Part shown: piece after piece, positions 15,025-22,285 of the stretch
Layout of the letters: every line of letters begins with the position of its first letter
How positions within the stretch are numbered: position 1 is the first letter of the stretch
Source: Pseudomonadota bacterium
GTDB taxonomy: Bacteria > Pseudomonadota > Gammaproteobacteria > Steroidobacterales > Steroidobacteraceae
DNA length: 40,252 nt
Assembly: GCA_003242685.1 (NCBI GenBank)
Contig: QGVD01000028.1
Span: forward strand, 1 to 40,252
Reading direction: 5' to 3'
Notes under the pieces: generated by a model
Seen by the model: the letters and a program-made list of their open reading frames with translations, nothing else
Told to the model about the DNA's origin: nothing
The model's database searches: none
Position numbers and translations under genes: made by a program

Positions 15025-15357
15025 TCAGCCGGACTTCGACTTGAAGATGCGGACCTGCTCGTTGAACTGCGCGGCGATCTTCTCCAGCTTCGCGACCGCC
15101 TCGTTGTGCCTGCGGTCCTGCTCCGCCTTCGACAGACGGTTCTGCTTCGCCTCGAACTCCAGGCACTTGAGATACACGTTCACGTCGCCGTCGTAGCGCT
15201 TGAGGGTCTGCATCGCGGCGATCATCTCCTGCTCGGTCGCGGTGGCCCCGTCAGGAATCTTGCTCGGTGCCGGCGGCAACACGCACTCCGCACGAGCGAC
15301 GTGGCTCAGGAGGAGTCCTGCGGCCAGGGCTGCACAGAGTTCTGCTTTCTTCATCAT
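15025..15357 (-). CDS. small secreted protein of unknown function
   Basis: 110 residues starting MMKKAELCAALAAGLLLSHVARA, a clear Sec signal peptide with likely cleavage before ECVLPP. The mature part has two cysteines (just after the cleavage site and in YLKCLEFEAKQ), which could form one disulfide, and an amphipathic, probably coiled-coil C-terminal half (LSKAEQDRRHNEAVAKLEKIAAQFNEQVRIFK). It lies in the chemotaxis operon between a CheY-like regulator and the D-x3-Q protein, and its stop overlaps a possible start of the latter. I recognise no family. A periplasmic partner of the receptor encoded upstream is a possibility only. Confidence 0.8.
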   Translation of the reverse strand: MMKKAELCAALAAGLLLSHVARAECVLPPAPSKIPDGATATEQEMIAAMQTLKRYDGDVNVYLKCLEFEAKQNRLSKAEQDRRHNEAVAKLEKIAAQFNEQVRIFKSKSG

Positions 15358-15416
15358 CACTGTCGAACCTCGATTGAAGCGAAAACCTCGAAAACTCTCT
15401 CGTCCGTTGCCGGGCT

Positions 15417-15779
15417 TCAGCCGATCACGCGCGCGACGACCGCGATCAGGCGCTCGGGATTGAAGGGCTTGACGATCCAGCCCGTCGCGCCCGCCGCCTT
15501 GCCCTCGGCCTTGCGCTGCGCGGTGGATTCCGTCGTGAGCACGAGCAGGGGCACGTAGCGGTACGCGGGCCGCGCACGCAGCTCGCGCACGAGCGTGATG
15601 CCGTCCATGTTCGGCATGTTCACGTCGGTGATCACCAGATCGAACTTCTTGCGTTCCGCAAGAGCCAGCGCCTCGCACCCGTCGGCGGCCTGTTCGACCT
15701 CGTGTCCCGCGCCGCTCAGCGTGATGCCCACCATCTGGCGCATCGCCGCCGAATCGTCGACTGCCAGTATTCGAGCCAT
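15417..15779 (-). CDS. CheY-like single-domain response regulator
   Basis: Stand-alone receiver domain of 120 residues: acidic pair VDDS near the start, phosphoacceptor Asp52 in LVITDVNMPNMDG, Thr in LVLTTES and Lys in WIVKPFNPE. It resembles the PilH/CheY group more than the motor CheY encoded at 24764; the sequence around the phosphoacceptor (DVNMPNMDG rather than DWNMPGM) separates them. AGGAGG touches the ATG directly, so a GTG at 15797 adding 6 residues is possible. Located between the MCP and the secreted protein, it may act as phosphate sink or local adaptor for CheA. Confidence 0.93.
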   Translation of the reverse strand: MARILAVDDSAAMRQMVGITLSGAGHEVEQAADGCEALALAERKKFDLVITDVNMPNMDGITLVRELRARPAYRYVPLLVLTTESTAQRKAEGKAAGATGWIVKPFNPERLIAVVARVIG

Positions 15780-15821
15780 CCTCCTACTCCCGCTCACGCG
15801 CGCTCAGAAGACGCGGAGCCG

Positions 15822-18461
15822 TCAGAACTCCTCCCAGTCCGTTGATTCGGCGTCGCCGCCGGCCACCGCCACGCGCGGCATCGGAGTCACCGCCGCGGGC
15901 GCGCGCTGCGCTCGCTCGCGATTCGCCCAGGGCCGGTTCGGACCGCGACGCTCGACGCGCGGCGCGGAGGAGGACGCGGGCTCGCGCCGTGCCTCGAGCG
16001 AGCTCGAAGCTTCGTCCTCGTCGCCCACGCGATAGCGGGCCATCATTTCGTGCAGCTCACGCGCCTGCGCGGCCATGGCCTGAGAAGCCGCGGCCGCCTG
16101 CTCGACGAGCGCGGCGTTCTGCTGCGTGAGCTCGTCCATCTGCATGACGGCGCGGTTGACCTGCTCGATGCCGCTCGACTGCTCGCGCGATGCGGCAGCG
16201 ATCTCGGCGACGATGTCGGAGACTTTCTTGACCGACGCGACGATCTGCTCGAGCGTCTGCCCGGACTGCGTGACGAGCAGCGAGCCGTCGTCGACCTTGC
16301 GCACGCTGTCCTGAATGAGCTCCTTGATCTCCTTGGCCGCGGCAGCCGAACGGCTGGCGAGGCTGCGCACCTCGCTCGCGACCACGGCGAACCCGCGACC
16401 CTGCTCGCCCGCGCGGGCGGCCTCGACCGCCGCGTTGAGCGCGAGGAGGTTCGTCTGGAACGCGATCTCGTCGATGACGCCGATGATGTCGGCGATCTTC
16501 TTCGACGCCTCGTGGATGTCCGCCATGGCCTTGACTGCCTTGGACACCACGGCGCCGCCTTTCTCGGCCTGTTCGCGCGCGGCCATCGCGAGCTGGTTCG
16601 CCTGACCGGCGTTGTCCGCGTTCTGCTTGACCGTGGAGGTCATCTCCTCCATGGAGCTGGCGGTCTCCTCGAGCGACGAGGACTGCTCCTCGGTGCGCTG
16701 CGAGAGGTTGGCGTTGCCGGTCGAGATCTCCTCGGCGCCGCGGTACACCTCGCGCGCGGCCAGCTTCACCTTGCGGACGATCTCCGCCATGTTGTCCGCG
16801 AGGTGATTGACGCCGCGGCTCATGGCCTCGAAGAAGCCGACCTTGCCCTCGAGGCGGATGCGACGCTGCAGATCACCACCGAGGACGGCCGTGAGCATGC
16901 CCTGCATCTCCTGTTCGACGGCGACTTCCTGCGTACGGTCGGTCCACTCGACGACCGTGCCGATGCGCTCGCCGTTGCCGCCGATCACCGGATTCATGAC
17001 GATGCGGAACGTGCAGCCGCCCAGCACGCGCTCCTGGATCTCGGTGCCGCTCAGGGTGTCGAGCAGGCGGCGGAACTGCGTGGGGTCGGTGCTCAGCACG
17101 TCGAGCGAGGAGCCGCGCAGGCGCGACGCGTCGAAGCCGGGCAGAGCCTTGCGGATCTCGGCCTGGTTGCGGGTGAACGTCGCTTCCGCGGTCTCGTTGA
17201 GATAGATGATCCGGTGCGAGGCGTCGGCGAGCATCACGCTGGTCGACACCTTGTCGAGCGCCTGGCGGATGCGCGCGTTCTCCGCGGCCTGCGCGCGCTC
17301 CGTTTCGATCTGCGTGCGCAGCTTCGTCTGCATCTCCTCGAGCGCCCGCAGAACCTGGCCGGCTTCGTCGTCGCCGGAATGCTCGATGCGGTTGTCGTAG
17401 TTGCCCGAGGAGATGGCGCCGAACACGCGGATGGCGTGCTCCATCGGACGCGTCATGGCGTGCGTGATCAGCCACCAGAGCAGCGTGGCCGCGGCCATCG
17501 CCGCCGCGATCACCGCACCCGTGACGTTGCGCGAGGTGACTTCGGCCGACAGACGCTTCTCGACGGCGTCGACCATCGCCGCGTACGCCTGGCTGGACAG
17601 CGTGAACATCGCGTTCATCGCCTTCGCGCCGGAGTCGAAGATGTCGGCGCTCGTCACCTGAAGCTGCTCGGCGTTTAGAATCCGCGTGTCGACCGTCTGC
17701 TTGAATCCCGCGAACTCCCGCTCCGCGGAGTCGAGTGTCGCGCGCAGCGTCGCGCGCACGTCGTCCGAAGCCCAGCGCAGATTGGTCTCGATCTGGCCGA
17801 GCCGCTCGAGCGCAGCGGAGCCGTGAATGTCGATCGCGATGCGGTCATCGGCGCCGAGGTAGCCCTTGACGGCGGCGCTCACGGCATGACGGCGCATGTT
17901 GCCCGTGGCGATGAGGGCCTGCGGCACGTGATTCGTCGCGATCTCGATGAGCGAGGACGTCGCGGCGTAGTCGTCGAGCGCGAGCTGCGAGTTCATCGCG
18001 ACGATGGACACCAGACCGGAGATCCTCTCGATCAGCCGGGCATGGCGGGAAATGCTTTCCTCCGGCGAGAGCCGCGCGACGTCGACGCGCAGCGACGCCC
18101 ATTCCGCCTTGATCGCCTGCCACGGCCCGGTCGCCTCGAACCGCGCACCGAGCTCGGCGTCGATGGCATCCACGGCGGCGATGTGCCGGTCGATCTTGGA
18201 CTGCGAATCGAGGAGGGCGTCGCGGCGGGCGGTCTCACCGTTCAGCACCGCATTCGCGATTCCGCGGTGATTGACCACCTCGGCGAGCACGGCACCGAGC
18301 GGCTGGAGATAACGGGCGCCGTCGAGCTGGCTGCGCGCCTGATGCACGGCCTGGCCGGTCGACGATATGAAGAAGTATCCGAGCAGGGCGGTAGGTACCG
18401 CCATCGCGGCCACCAGAACGGCCAGCTTCTGCCACAGTTTCAGTCGCCCCAGAAACTTCAT
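15822..18461 (-). CDS. methyl-accepting chemotaxis protein with periplasmic sensor, HAMP and PAS
   Basis: Chemoreceptor of 879 residues. Membrane segments lie at about 13-34 and 316-338; between them is a helical sensor region of about 280 residues containing HRGIANAVLNGE, which I cannot assign to a ligand. Then come a HAMP (from about 340), a PAS domain (about 405-525; ADASHRIIYLNETAEATF, VVEWTDRT), a HAMP-like linker, and the signalling hairpin with EIAFQTNLLALNAAVEAARAG. An Arg/Pro-rich tail ends in DWEEF, which fits the aromatic pentapeptide (NWETF type) used to tether CheR/CheB. It lies directly after cheW. Confidence 0.95.
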   Translation of the reverse strand: MKFLGRLKLWQKLAVLVAAMAVPTALLGYFFISSTGQAVHQARSQLDGARYLQPLGAVLAEVVNHRGIANAVLNGETARRDALLDSQSKIDRHIAAVDAIDAELGARFEATGPWQAIKAEWASLRVDVARLSPEESISRHARLIERISGLVSIVAMNSQLALDDYAATSSLIEIATNHVPQALIATGNMRRHAVSAAVKGYLGADDRIAIDIHGSAALERLGQIETNLRWASDDVRATLRATLDSAEREFAGFKQTVDTRILNAEQLQVTSADIFDSGAKAMNAMFTLSSQAYAAMVDAVEKRLSAEVTSRNVTGAVIAAAMAAATLLWWLITHAMTRPMEHAIRVFGAISSGNYDNRIEHSGDDEAGQVLRALEEMQTKLRTQIETERAQAAENARIRQALDKVSTSVMLADASHRIIYLNETAEATFTRNQAEIRKALPGFDASRLRGSSLDVLSTDPTQFRRLLDTLSGTEIQERVLGGCTFRIVMNPVIGGNGERIGTVVEWTDRTQEVAVEQEMQGMLTAVLGGDLQRRIRLEGKVGFFEAMSRGVNHLADNMAEIVRKVKLAAREVYRGAEEISTGNANLSQRTEEQSSSLEETASSMEEMTSTVKQNADNAGQANQLAMAAREQAEKGGAVVSKAVKAMADIHEASKKIADIIGVIDEIAFQTNLLALNAAVEAARAGEQGRGFAVVASEVRSLASRSAAAAKEIKELIQDSVRKVDDGSLLVTQSGQTLEQIVASVKKVSDIVAEIAAASREQSSGIEQVNRAVMQMDELTQQNAALVEQAAAASQAMAAQARELHEMMARYRVGDEDEASSSLEARREPASSSAPRVERRGPNRPWANRERAQRAPAAVTPMPRVAVAGGDAESTDWEEF

Positions 18462-18481
18462 GCTTGAACTCCCGATTCACC

Positions 18482-18497
18482 GGCGGCCGGCGCCGCC
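18482..18497 (-). repeat. GC-rich hairpin between cheW and the MCP gene
   Basis: GGCGGC-CGGC-GCCGCC forms a 6-base stem with a tetraloop in the 52-base gap after cheW. There is no T-tract, so an intrinsic terminator is unlikely; it could stabilise or process the mRNA. Confidence 0.35.
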
Positions 18498-18513
18498 TCC
18501 GGACCGTGCCTCG

Positions 18514-19041
18514 TCAGCTCGCCGCACCTGGCATCGAGCCGAGCACGCCCTCGCTGATCAGCCGGTCGATGTCGAGCAGGATGACCATCCGGCCCTCGAC
18601 GGTGGCCAGCCCCTGAATGAAATCCGTACGAATGCCGTCGCCGAAGTTCGGTGCCGGCTTGAGATCCTCGGCGCCGACGTTGCAGACGTCGGAGACCGCG
18701 TCCACGACGAGGCCGATCGTCCGGTCGTGGCGCTGTGCCTGAACCTTGACGACGATCACCACCGTCGTCGGGCCGAACTCGCCCGCGGCGAGCCCGAAGC
18801 GTTTGCGCAGATCGACGATGGGCACGATCGCGCCGCGCAGATTGATGACGCCCAGGATGTAGTCGGGCGTGTTCGGTATCGGCGTGACGCGATCCCAGCC
18901 CTGGATGCCCTGCACGCGCAGAATCGTGACGCCGTACTCCTCGCCTGCGAGCCTGAACGTGAGGAACTGCTCCGTGGCCTGGCGGGCCTTCGGATCGTGC
19001 TGCGCGTCGGCTGCAGGGGTCTGCGTGGCGATGGCTGTCAT
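18514..19041 (-). CDS. cheW: CheW, receptor-kinase coupling protein
   Basis: Scaffold linking the MCP to CheA, 175 residues. The SH3-like CheW fold covers about residues 25-165: EQFLTFRLAGEEYGVTILRVQGI, TPIPNTPDYILGVINLRGAIVPIVDLR, RTIGLVVDAVSDVCNV and MVILLDIDRL. GGAGA lies 8 bases before the ATG. It has its own leader of about 75 bases with a hairpin and a sigma-28-like promoter, so it can be transcribed separately from cheA, 118 bases upstream. Confidence 0.97.
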   Translation of the reverse strand: MTAIATQTPAADAQHDPKARQATEQFLTFRLAGEEYGVTILRVQGIQGWDRVTPIPNTPDYILGVINLRGAIVPIVDLRKRFGLAAGEFGPTTVVIVVKVQAQRHDRTIGLVVDAVSDVCNVGAEDLKPAPNFGDGIRTDFIQGLATVEGRMVILLDIDRLISEGVLGSMPGAAS

Positions 19042-19095
19042 ATGTCTGATCTCCGCATGATGCGCGTCACATTGCGGACCCGAAGCTCTGCAACG

Positions 19096-19114
19096 GCACC
19101 GCGGACTGCGGTGC
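19096..19114 (-). repeat. hairpin in the cheW leader
   Basis: GCACCGC-5-GCGGTGC: a perfect 7-base stem with a 5-base loop, 55 bases before the cheW ATG and within the predicted cheW 5' leader. No T-tract follows on either strand, so it is not a classical terminator. Its stem resembles that of the hairpin at 24008-24032. Confidence 0.5.
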
Positions 19115-19122
19115 AGCGAGAT

Positions 19123-19149
19123 ATATCGGCCGCCCGGCGCTCGTTCTTA
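19123..19149 (-). promoter_or_regulatory. sigma-28-like promoter of cheW
   Basis: On the minus strand TAAG (19149-19146), a 15-base spacer and GCCGATAT (19130-19123) fit the FliA pattern with one mismatch in each box. The predicted start is near 19116. The -35 box lies in the loop of the inverted repeat 19131-19158. Confidence 0.5.
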
Positions 19150-19158
19150 AGCCGGGCG
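19131..19158 (-). repeat. inverted repeat just after the cheA stop
   Basis: CGCCCGGC and GCCGGGCG form a perfect 8-base stem with a 12-base loop, beginning 1 base after the cheA stop codon. No T-tract follows. It overlaps the -35 box and spacer of the proposed cheW promoter, so stem formation in cheA mRNA and promoter use share the same DNA. Confidence 0.5.
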
Positions 19159-19159
19159 C

Positions 19160-21364
19160 TCATGCGGCAGCCCTCGTCGCGGCCCGGCGGATGATGCCCG
19201 GCAGGTCCAGGATCAGCGCGACGGAGCCGTCGCCCAGGATCGTCGCGCCGGAGATGCCTTCGACACGGCCGAAGTTCGCGTCGAGCGACTTGATCACCAC
19301 CTGCTGCTGACCGAGCAGATCGTCGACGAAGAGACCCACCCGGCGGCCCTCGCCTTCGACGATCACGATCAGGCCTTCGTGCAGCTCGCGGGCGCGCGGC
19401 TCGACGCCGAACAGCTCGTACAGCCGGATGATGGGTACGTATTCGCCGCGGAACGAGAACACCTCGCCGCAGCCGGCGACGCTGTTGACGCTGCCCGGCT
19501 TCACCTGCAGCGACTCGATGATGCTCACGAGCGGCACGATGTAGGTTTCGCTGCCGACGGAGACGGTCTGTCCGTCGACGATCGCGAGCGTGAGGGGCAG
19601 GGTGATCGTGAAGCACGCGCCCTTGCCGGGCTCCGAGCGCACGTCGATCGTCCCGCCGAGCTCCTTCACGTTGCGGCGTACGACGTCCATGCCCACGCCG
19701 CGCCCCGAGACGTCCGTCGCCTGCTCCGCGGTGGAGAAACCGGGCAGGAAGATGAGCTCGTAGATCTGCTCGTCGGTGAGCACGTCGTTGGGGCCGACCA
19801 GGCCGCGCGAGCGTGCCTTCGCGAGAATGCGCTCCTTGTCGAGACCCGCGCCGTCGTCGCGCACCTCGACCGCGATGCAGCCGCCGCGATGACAGGCATC
19901 GAGGTGCACTGTGCCGACGGGAGGCTTGCCGGCCGCGACGCGGACCTCGGGCTTCTCGAGCCCGTGATCGATGCTGTTGCGGACCAGGTGCACGAGAGGA
20001 TCGCCGATCTTCTCGAGCACCGTCTTGTCGAGCTCGGTGTGCTCGCCCGTGACACGCAGCTCCACCTGCTTGCCGAGCTTCTGCGCGAGATCGCGCACCA
20101 TGCGCGGAAAGCGGCTGAAGACGAAGCTGATCGGAAGCATGCGCACGCGCATGACGCTGTCCTGCAGCTCGCGCATGTTCCGTTCGAGCTGGGCGAGTCC
20201 CGCGCGGAACCGCTCGGCCATCGGTCCCTCGAGGCTGCGCCCGAGCTGACTCAGCATGGCCTGCGTGATCACGAGCTCGCCCACGGTGTTCATGAGCTCG
20301 TCGATCTTCTCGACGGCGACGCGGATCGAGCCGCTGTCGCCGACCGCGCTGATCGTCGGCGTATCGGCTTTCGGAGCGTGCTCCGCATGCTCCGCTGCCG
20401 CCGCGGCAGGCGGTGCGCGCTCGGCCGGAGCCGCGGAGGCCTTGTCCTGGTCGGACGCGCTCAAGAGCGCATCGACCGCATGCTCGGAGACCGGAGAACC
20501 CTCGGATGCCGCGGCACCGTTAGTAACCTCTGAAGATTCCGCAGTCTCAGCACCGTCCTCGTGCTGCCCGGCCGGCTGCTCGACGGTCGACTCCGCTGCC
20601 GGAGTTTCCCGGGACGGGACGCAGCGGATCTCGAGCTCGCAGTCGCCTTCCGCCCAGTCGAACACGTCGTGGATCGCCTGCTCCTCGATGTCGCCTTCGA
20701 GCTCTATGTCCCAGGCGAGATAGCAGCCCTCGGGATCGAGCGCGGCGAAGGAGGGGAGTGCGGACGCGTCGACGCGCACGCTCATGCGGCCGAGCGTCTC
20801 GAGTTCGCTCAGCATGCGCAGTGGATCGTTGCCGCGCGCGAAGAGCTCACGGAACGGCCTGAACCGGATCTGCCACTGCCGCGGACCGCGTGACGCCGGA
20901 GCGGCCGCGCCCGCGGCGGATTCCGCCTGCGGGGGCGCGGCAGGCGCCGCGGGAGCTGCGACTTCAGGCGCTCCCTTCTGGGCGATGGCGAGCTCGATGT
21001 CGAACTGCACGTCCGCGACGCGCTGCATGTCGATGGGCTGCTTGGCCTGCACCGCGCGCAGCATCGCGCGCATGACGTCGACGGACTTGAGCAGCAGGTC
21101 GGATATCGGCTGCGTCACCTGCATGCGGCCGCCGCGCAGCTCGTCGAGCAGCGTCTCGAGACTGTGCGTGAAGGAGGCGATCTCCGTGAAGCCGAACGTC
21201 GCACTGCCGCCCTTGATCGAGTGGGCCACCCGGAAGATCGTGTTGATGAGCTCAGGATCGGGCGCGCCGATATCGAGCTGCAGCAGCGCGGCCTCCATCG
21301 AGTCGAGCGCCTCGAAGCTCTCGTCGAAGAAGGCGGCGTGGAACTGTGTGAGATCGAGCGCCAT
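19160..21364 (-). CDS. cheA: CheA, chemotaxis histidine kinase
   Basis: Phosphorylates CheY and CheB in response to receptor state, 734 residues. P1 (1-125) holds His48 in RVAHSIKGGSATFGF. Residues about 165-255 form a P2-like region (QWQIRFRPFRELFARGNDPL, CELEIRC). An acidic, Ala/Pro-rich linker (about 255-345) precedes P3 (IRVAVEKIDELMNTVGELVI). P4 has the N box (LVHLVRNSIDHGLE), VRDDGAGLD and SGRGVGMDVV; P5 is CheW-like to the end. There is one Hpt domain, not several. The ATG at 21364 lies 2 bases after the STAS gene, so the two form a unit. Confidence 0.97.
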   Translation of the reverse strand: MALDLTQFHAAFFDESFEALDSMEAALLQLDIGAPDPELINTIFRVAHSIKGGSATFGFTEIASFTHSLETLLDELRGGRMQVTQPISDLLLKSVDVMRAMLRAVQAKQPIDMQRVADVQFDIELAIAQKGAPEVAAPAAPAAPPQAESAAGAAAPASRGPRQWQIRFRPFRELFARGNDPLRMLSELETLGRMSVRVDASALPSFAALDPEGCYLAWDIELEGDIEEQAIHDVFDWAEGDCELEIRCVPSRETPAAESTVEQPAGQHEDGAETAESSEVTNGAAASEGSPVSEHAVDALLSASDQDKASAAPAERAPPAAAAAEHAEHAPKADTPTISAVGDSGSIRVAVEKIDELMNTVGELVITQAMLSQLGRSLEGPMAERFRAGLAQLERNMRELQDSVMRVRMLPISFVFSRFPRMVRDLAQKLGKQVELRVTGEHTELDKTVLEKIGDPLVHLVRNSIDHGLEKPEVRVAAGKPPVGTVHLDACHRGGCIAVEVRDDGAGLDKERILAKARSRGLVGPNDVLTDEQIYELIFLPGFSTAEQATDVSGRGVGMDVVRRNVKELGGTIDVRSEPGKGACFTITLPLTLAIVDGQTVSVGSETYIVPLVSIIESLQVKPGSVNSVAGCGEVFSFRGEYVPIIRLYELFGVEPRARELHEGLIVIVEGEGRRVGLFVDDLLGQQQVVIKSLDANFGRVEGISGATILGDGSVALILDLPGIIRRAATRAAA

Positions 21365-21366
21365 GC

Positions 21367-21717
21367 CTAGCTCCGGGCTTCCTGAGCGGTGGGCAGCTCG
21401 AGCATCGCCTCGAGGCCGAGCAGCCGCGCGGCGTCGGTGACGGGCGCCGCCGCGGCGAGCCACTCCACCGGTCGGCCGGCGGCACGGCGGTCGCGCACGA
21501 ATGCAGTGAGGATCTGGACGTTCGCCGTATCGATGCGGCGGACCTTGCCGGCGTCGATCCGCACGGGCGCGCGGGACGTGACGAGCTTCTTCAGCCGCGT
21601 GTACAGCTTGCGGGCATCGGCCAGCGTGCACTCCGCGCCCAGCACGAACGTCTGCGCGCGGCTCGCGCTCGTGCGGCGCTTCTTCGTCGCAACGGGTGCT
21701 CGGCGTGATCGACTCAT
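21367..21717 (-). CDS. STAS domain protein upstream of cheA
   Basis: 116-residue stand-alone STAS domain (anti-anti-sigma-like fold). After a basic N-terminus (RRAPVATKKRRTSASR) come the STAS strands and the phosphorylation loop VRRIDTANVQILTAFVRD, where Thr takes the place of the usual Ser. It is joined to cheA by a 2-base gap and preceded by a good sigma-28 site whose predicted start leaves only about 7 bases before the ATG. STAS proteins act as phospho-switch partners or regulators; its target here is unknown. A later, non-ATG start is possible. Confidence 0.85.
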   Translation of the reverse strand: MSRSRRAPVATKKRRTSASRAQTFVLGAECTLADARKLYTRLKKLVTSRAPVRIDAGKVRRIDTANVQILTAFVRDRRAAGRPVEWLAAAAPVTDAARLLGLEAMLELPTAQEARS

Positions 21718-21730
21718 CTCTCTGTTCTGT

Positions 21731-21757
21731 TTATCGGCACTGCAGCAGCGCGGTTGA
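21731..21757 (-). promoter_or_regulatory. sigma-28 promoter of the STAS-cheA unit
   Basis: On the minus strand TCAA (21757-21754), exactly 15 bases, and a perfect GCCGATAA (21738-21731). This is the best FliA-type site in the window. Transcription is expected to start near 21724, about 7 bases before the STAS ATG, with AGAGAG in between. Confidence 0.75.
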
Positions 21758-21801
21758 CGTCGAACCGCGGAAACAGTGACGTGCGTCTCCGTCGGGAGGG
21801 G

Positions 21802-22215
21802 TCAGGCGGCGACGACCGACTCGCGCCGCTGCGGCCCGTGCAGGCGCCGGACGAGATCCGCTTCCTGGCGGGTGAGCCCGCAGTTCATCATCAGCTCCTC
21901 GCGCGAGGCGCCGCTGCGGGCGAGGCGTATGGCGATCTCATAGCTCTGCGGCGCAGGCGTAAGAGGGGTCGCGGAGCGCAGCTCCTCGGTCAGTCTGCCG
22001 CTGAGCTCGTGCACGCCCGTGCCGAGCGCCGCGATGCGCTGCTCGACGTCCGTCAGCCGCTCGAAGATCCGGTCGAGCCGTTCGTCGAAGTGCCGGGCAT
22101 CGTTCACGGCCTGCCGTCGCCAGCGCGTGAACGCGACCGCGGCGAGGACGAAGGAGAACAGCAGGAACACCGCGCGGCCGGCGATGAGCAGCAGGTCGAC
22201 AGACGGCAGAGTCAT
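21802..22215 (-). CDS. DUF2802 family protein
   Basis: 137 residues. An N-terminal membrane segment (LLLIAGRAVFLLFSFVLAAVAF, about 9-30) is followed by a helical, coiled-coil region and a C-terminal helix-turn-helix-like part (YEIAIRLARSGASREELMMNCGLTRQEADLVRRLHG) typical of DUF2802. Genes of this family often sit next to cheW or motCD in gammaproteobacterial flagellar loci; their role is unknown. Here it follows motD by 70 bases, and its leader has two adjacent inverted repeats. Confidence 0.88.
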   Translation of the reverse strand: MTLPSVDLLLIAGRAVFLLFSFVLAAVAFTRWRRQAVNDARHFDERLDRIFERLTDVEQRIAALGTGVHELSGRLTEELRSATPLTPAPQSYEIAIRLARSGASREELMMNCGLTRQEADLVRRLHGPQRRESVVAA

Positions 22216-22231
22216 GCTTCTCGAGCTCCGT

Positions 22232-22246
22232 GATGTGTTTCACATC
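22232..22246. repeat. inverted repeat upstream of the DUF2802 gene
   Basis: GATGTG-TTT-CACATC: 6-base perfect arms with a 3-base centre, 17 bases before the DUF2802 ATG. It may be an operator or a small mRNA hairpin covering the ribosome-binding region. It differs from the CRP site pattern. Confidence 0.4.
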
Positions 22247-22253
22247 GGCTGCA

Positions 22254-22269
22254 CGACGGAAATCCGTCG
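22254..22269. repeat. hairpin after motD
   Basis: CGACGGA-AA-TCCGTCG: 7-base arms with a 2-base centre, 17-32 bases after the motD stop and next to the repeat at 22232. No T-tract, so termination is doubtful. Confidence 0.4.
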
Positions 22270-22285
22270 GCGCAGCACTCACGGC

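Noticed and set aside
15025..15678. 217-codon frame around the small secreted protein
   Set aside because: The first 107 codons are an Arg-rich shadow of the CheY-like gene in another frame; the signal peptide begins at 15357.
21103..21110. GCCGATAT inside cheA as a sigma-28 -10 box
   Set aside because: No TAAA/TCAA-like box occurs 14-16 bases upstream on the same strand.
22232..22246. CRP/Vfr site upstream of the DUF2802 gene
   Set aside because: The arms GATGTG/CACATC have a 3-base centre, while a CRP-type site needs TGTGA-N6-TCACA.
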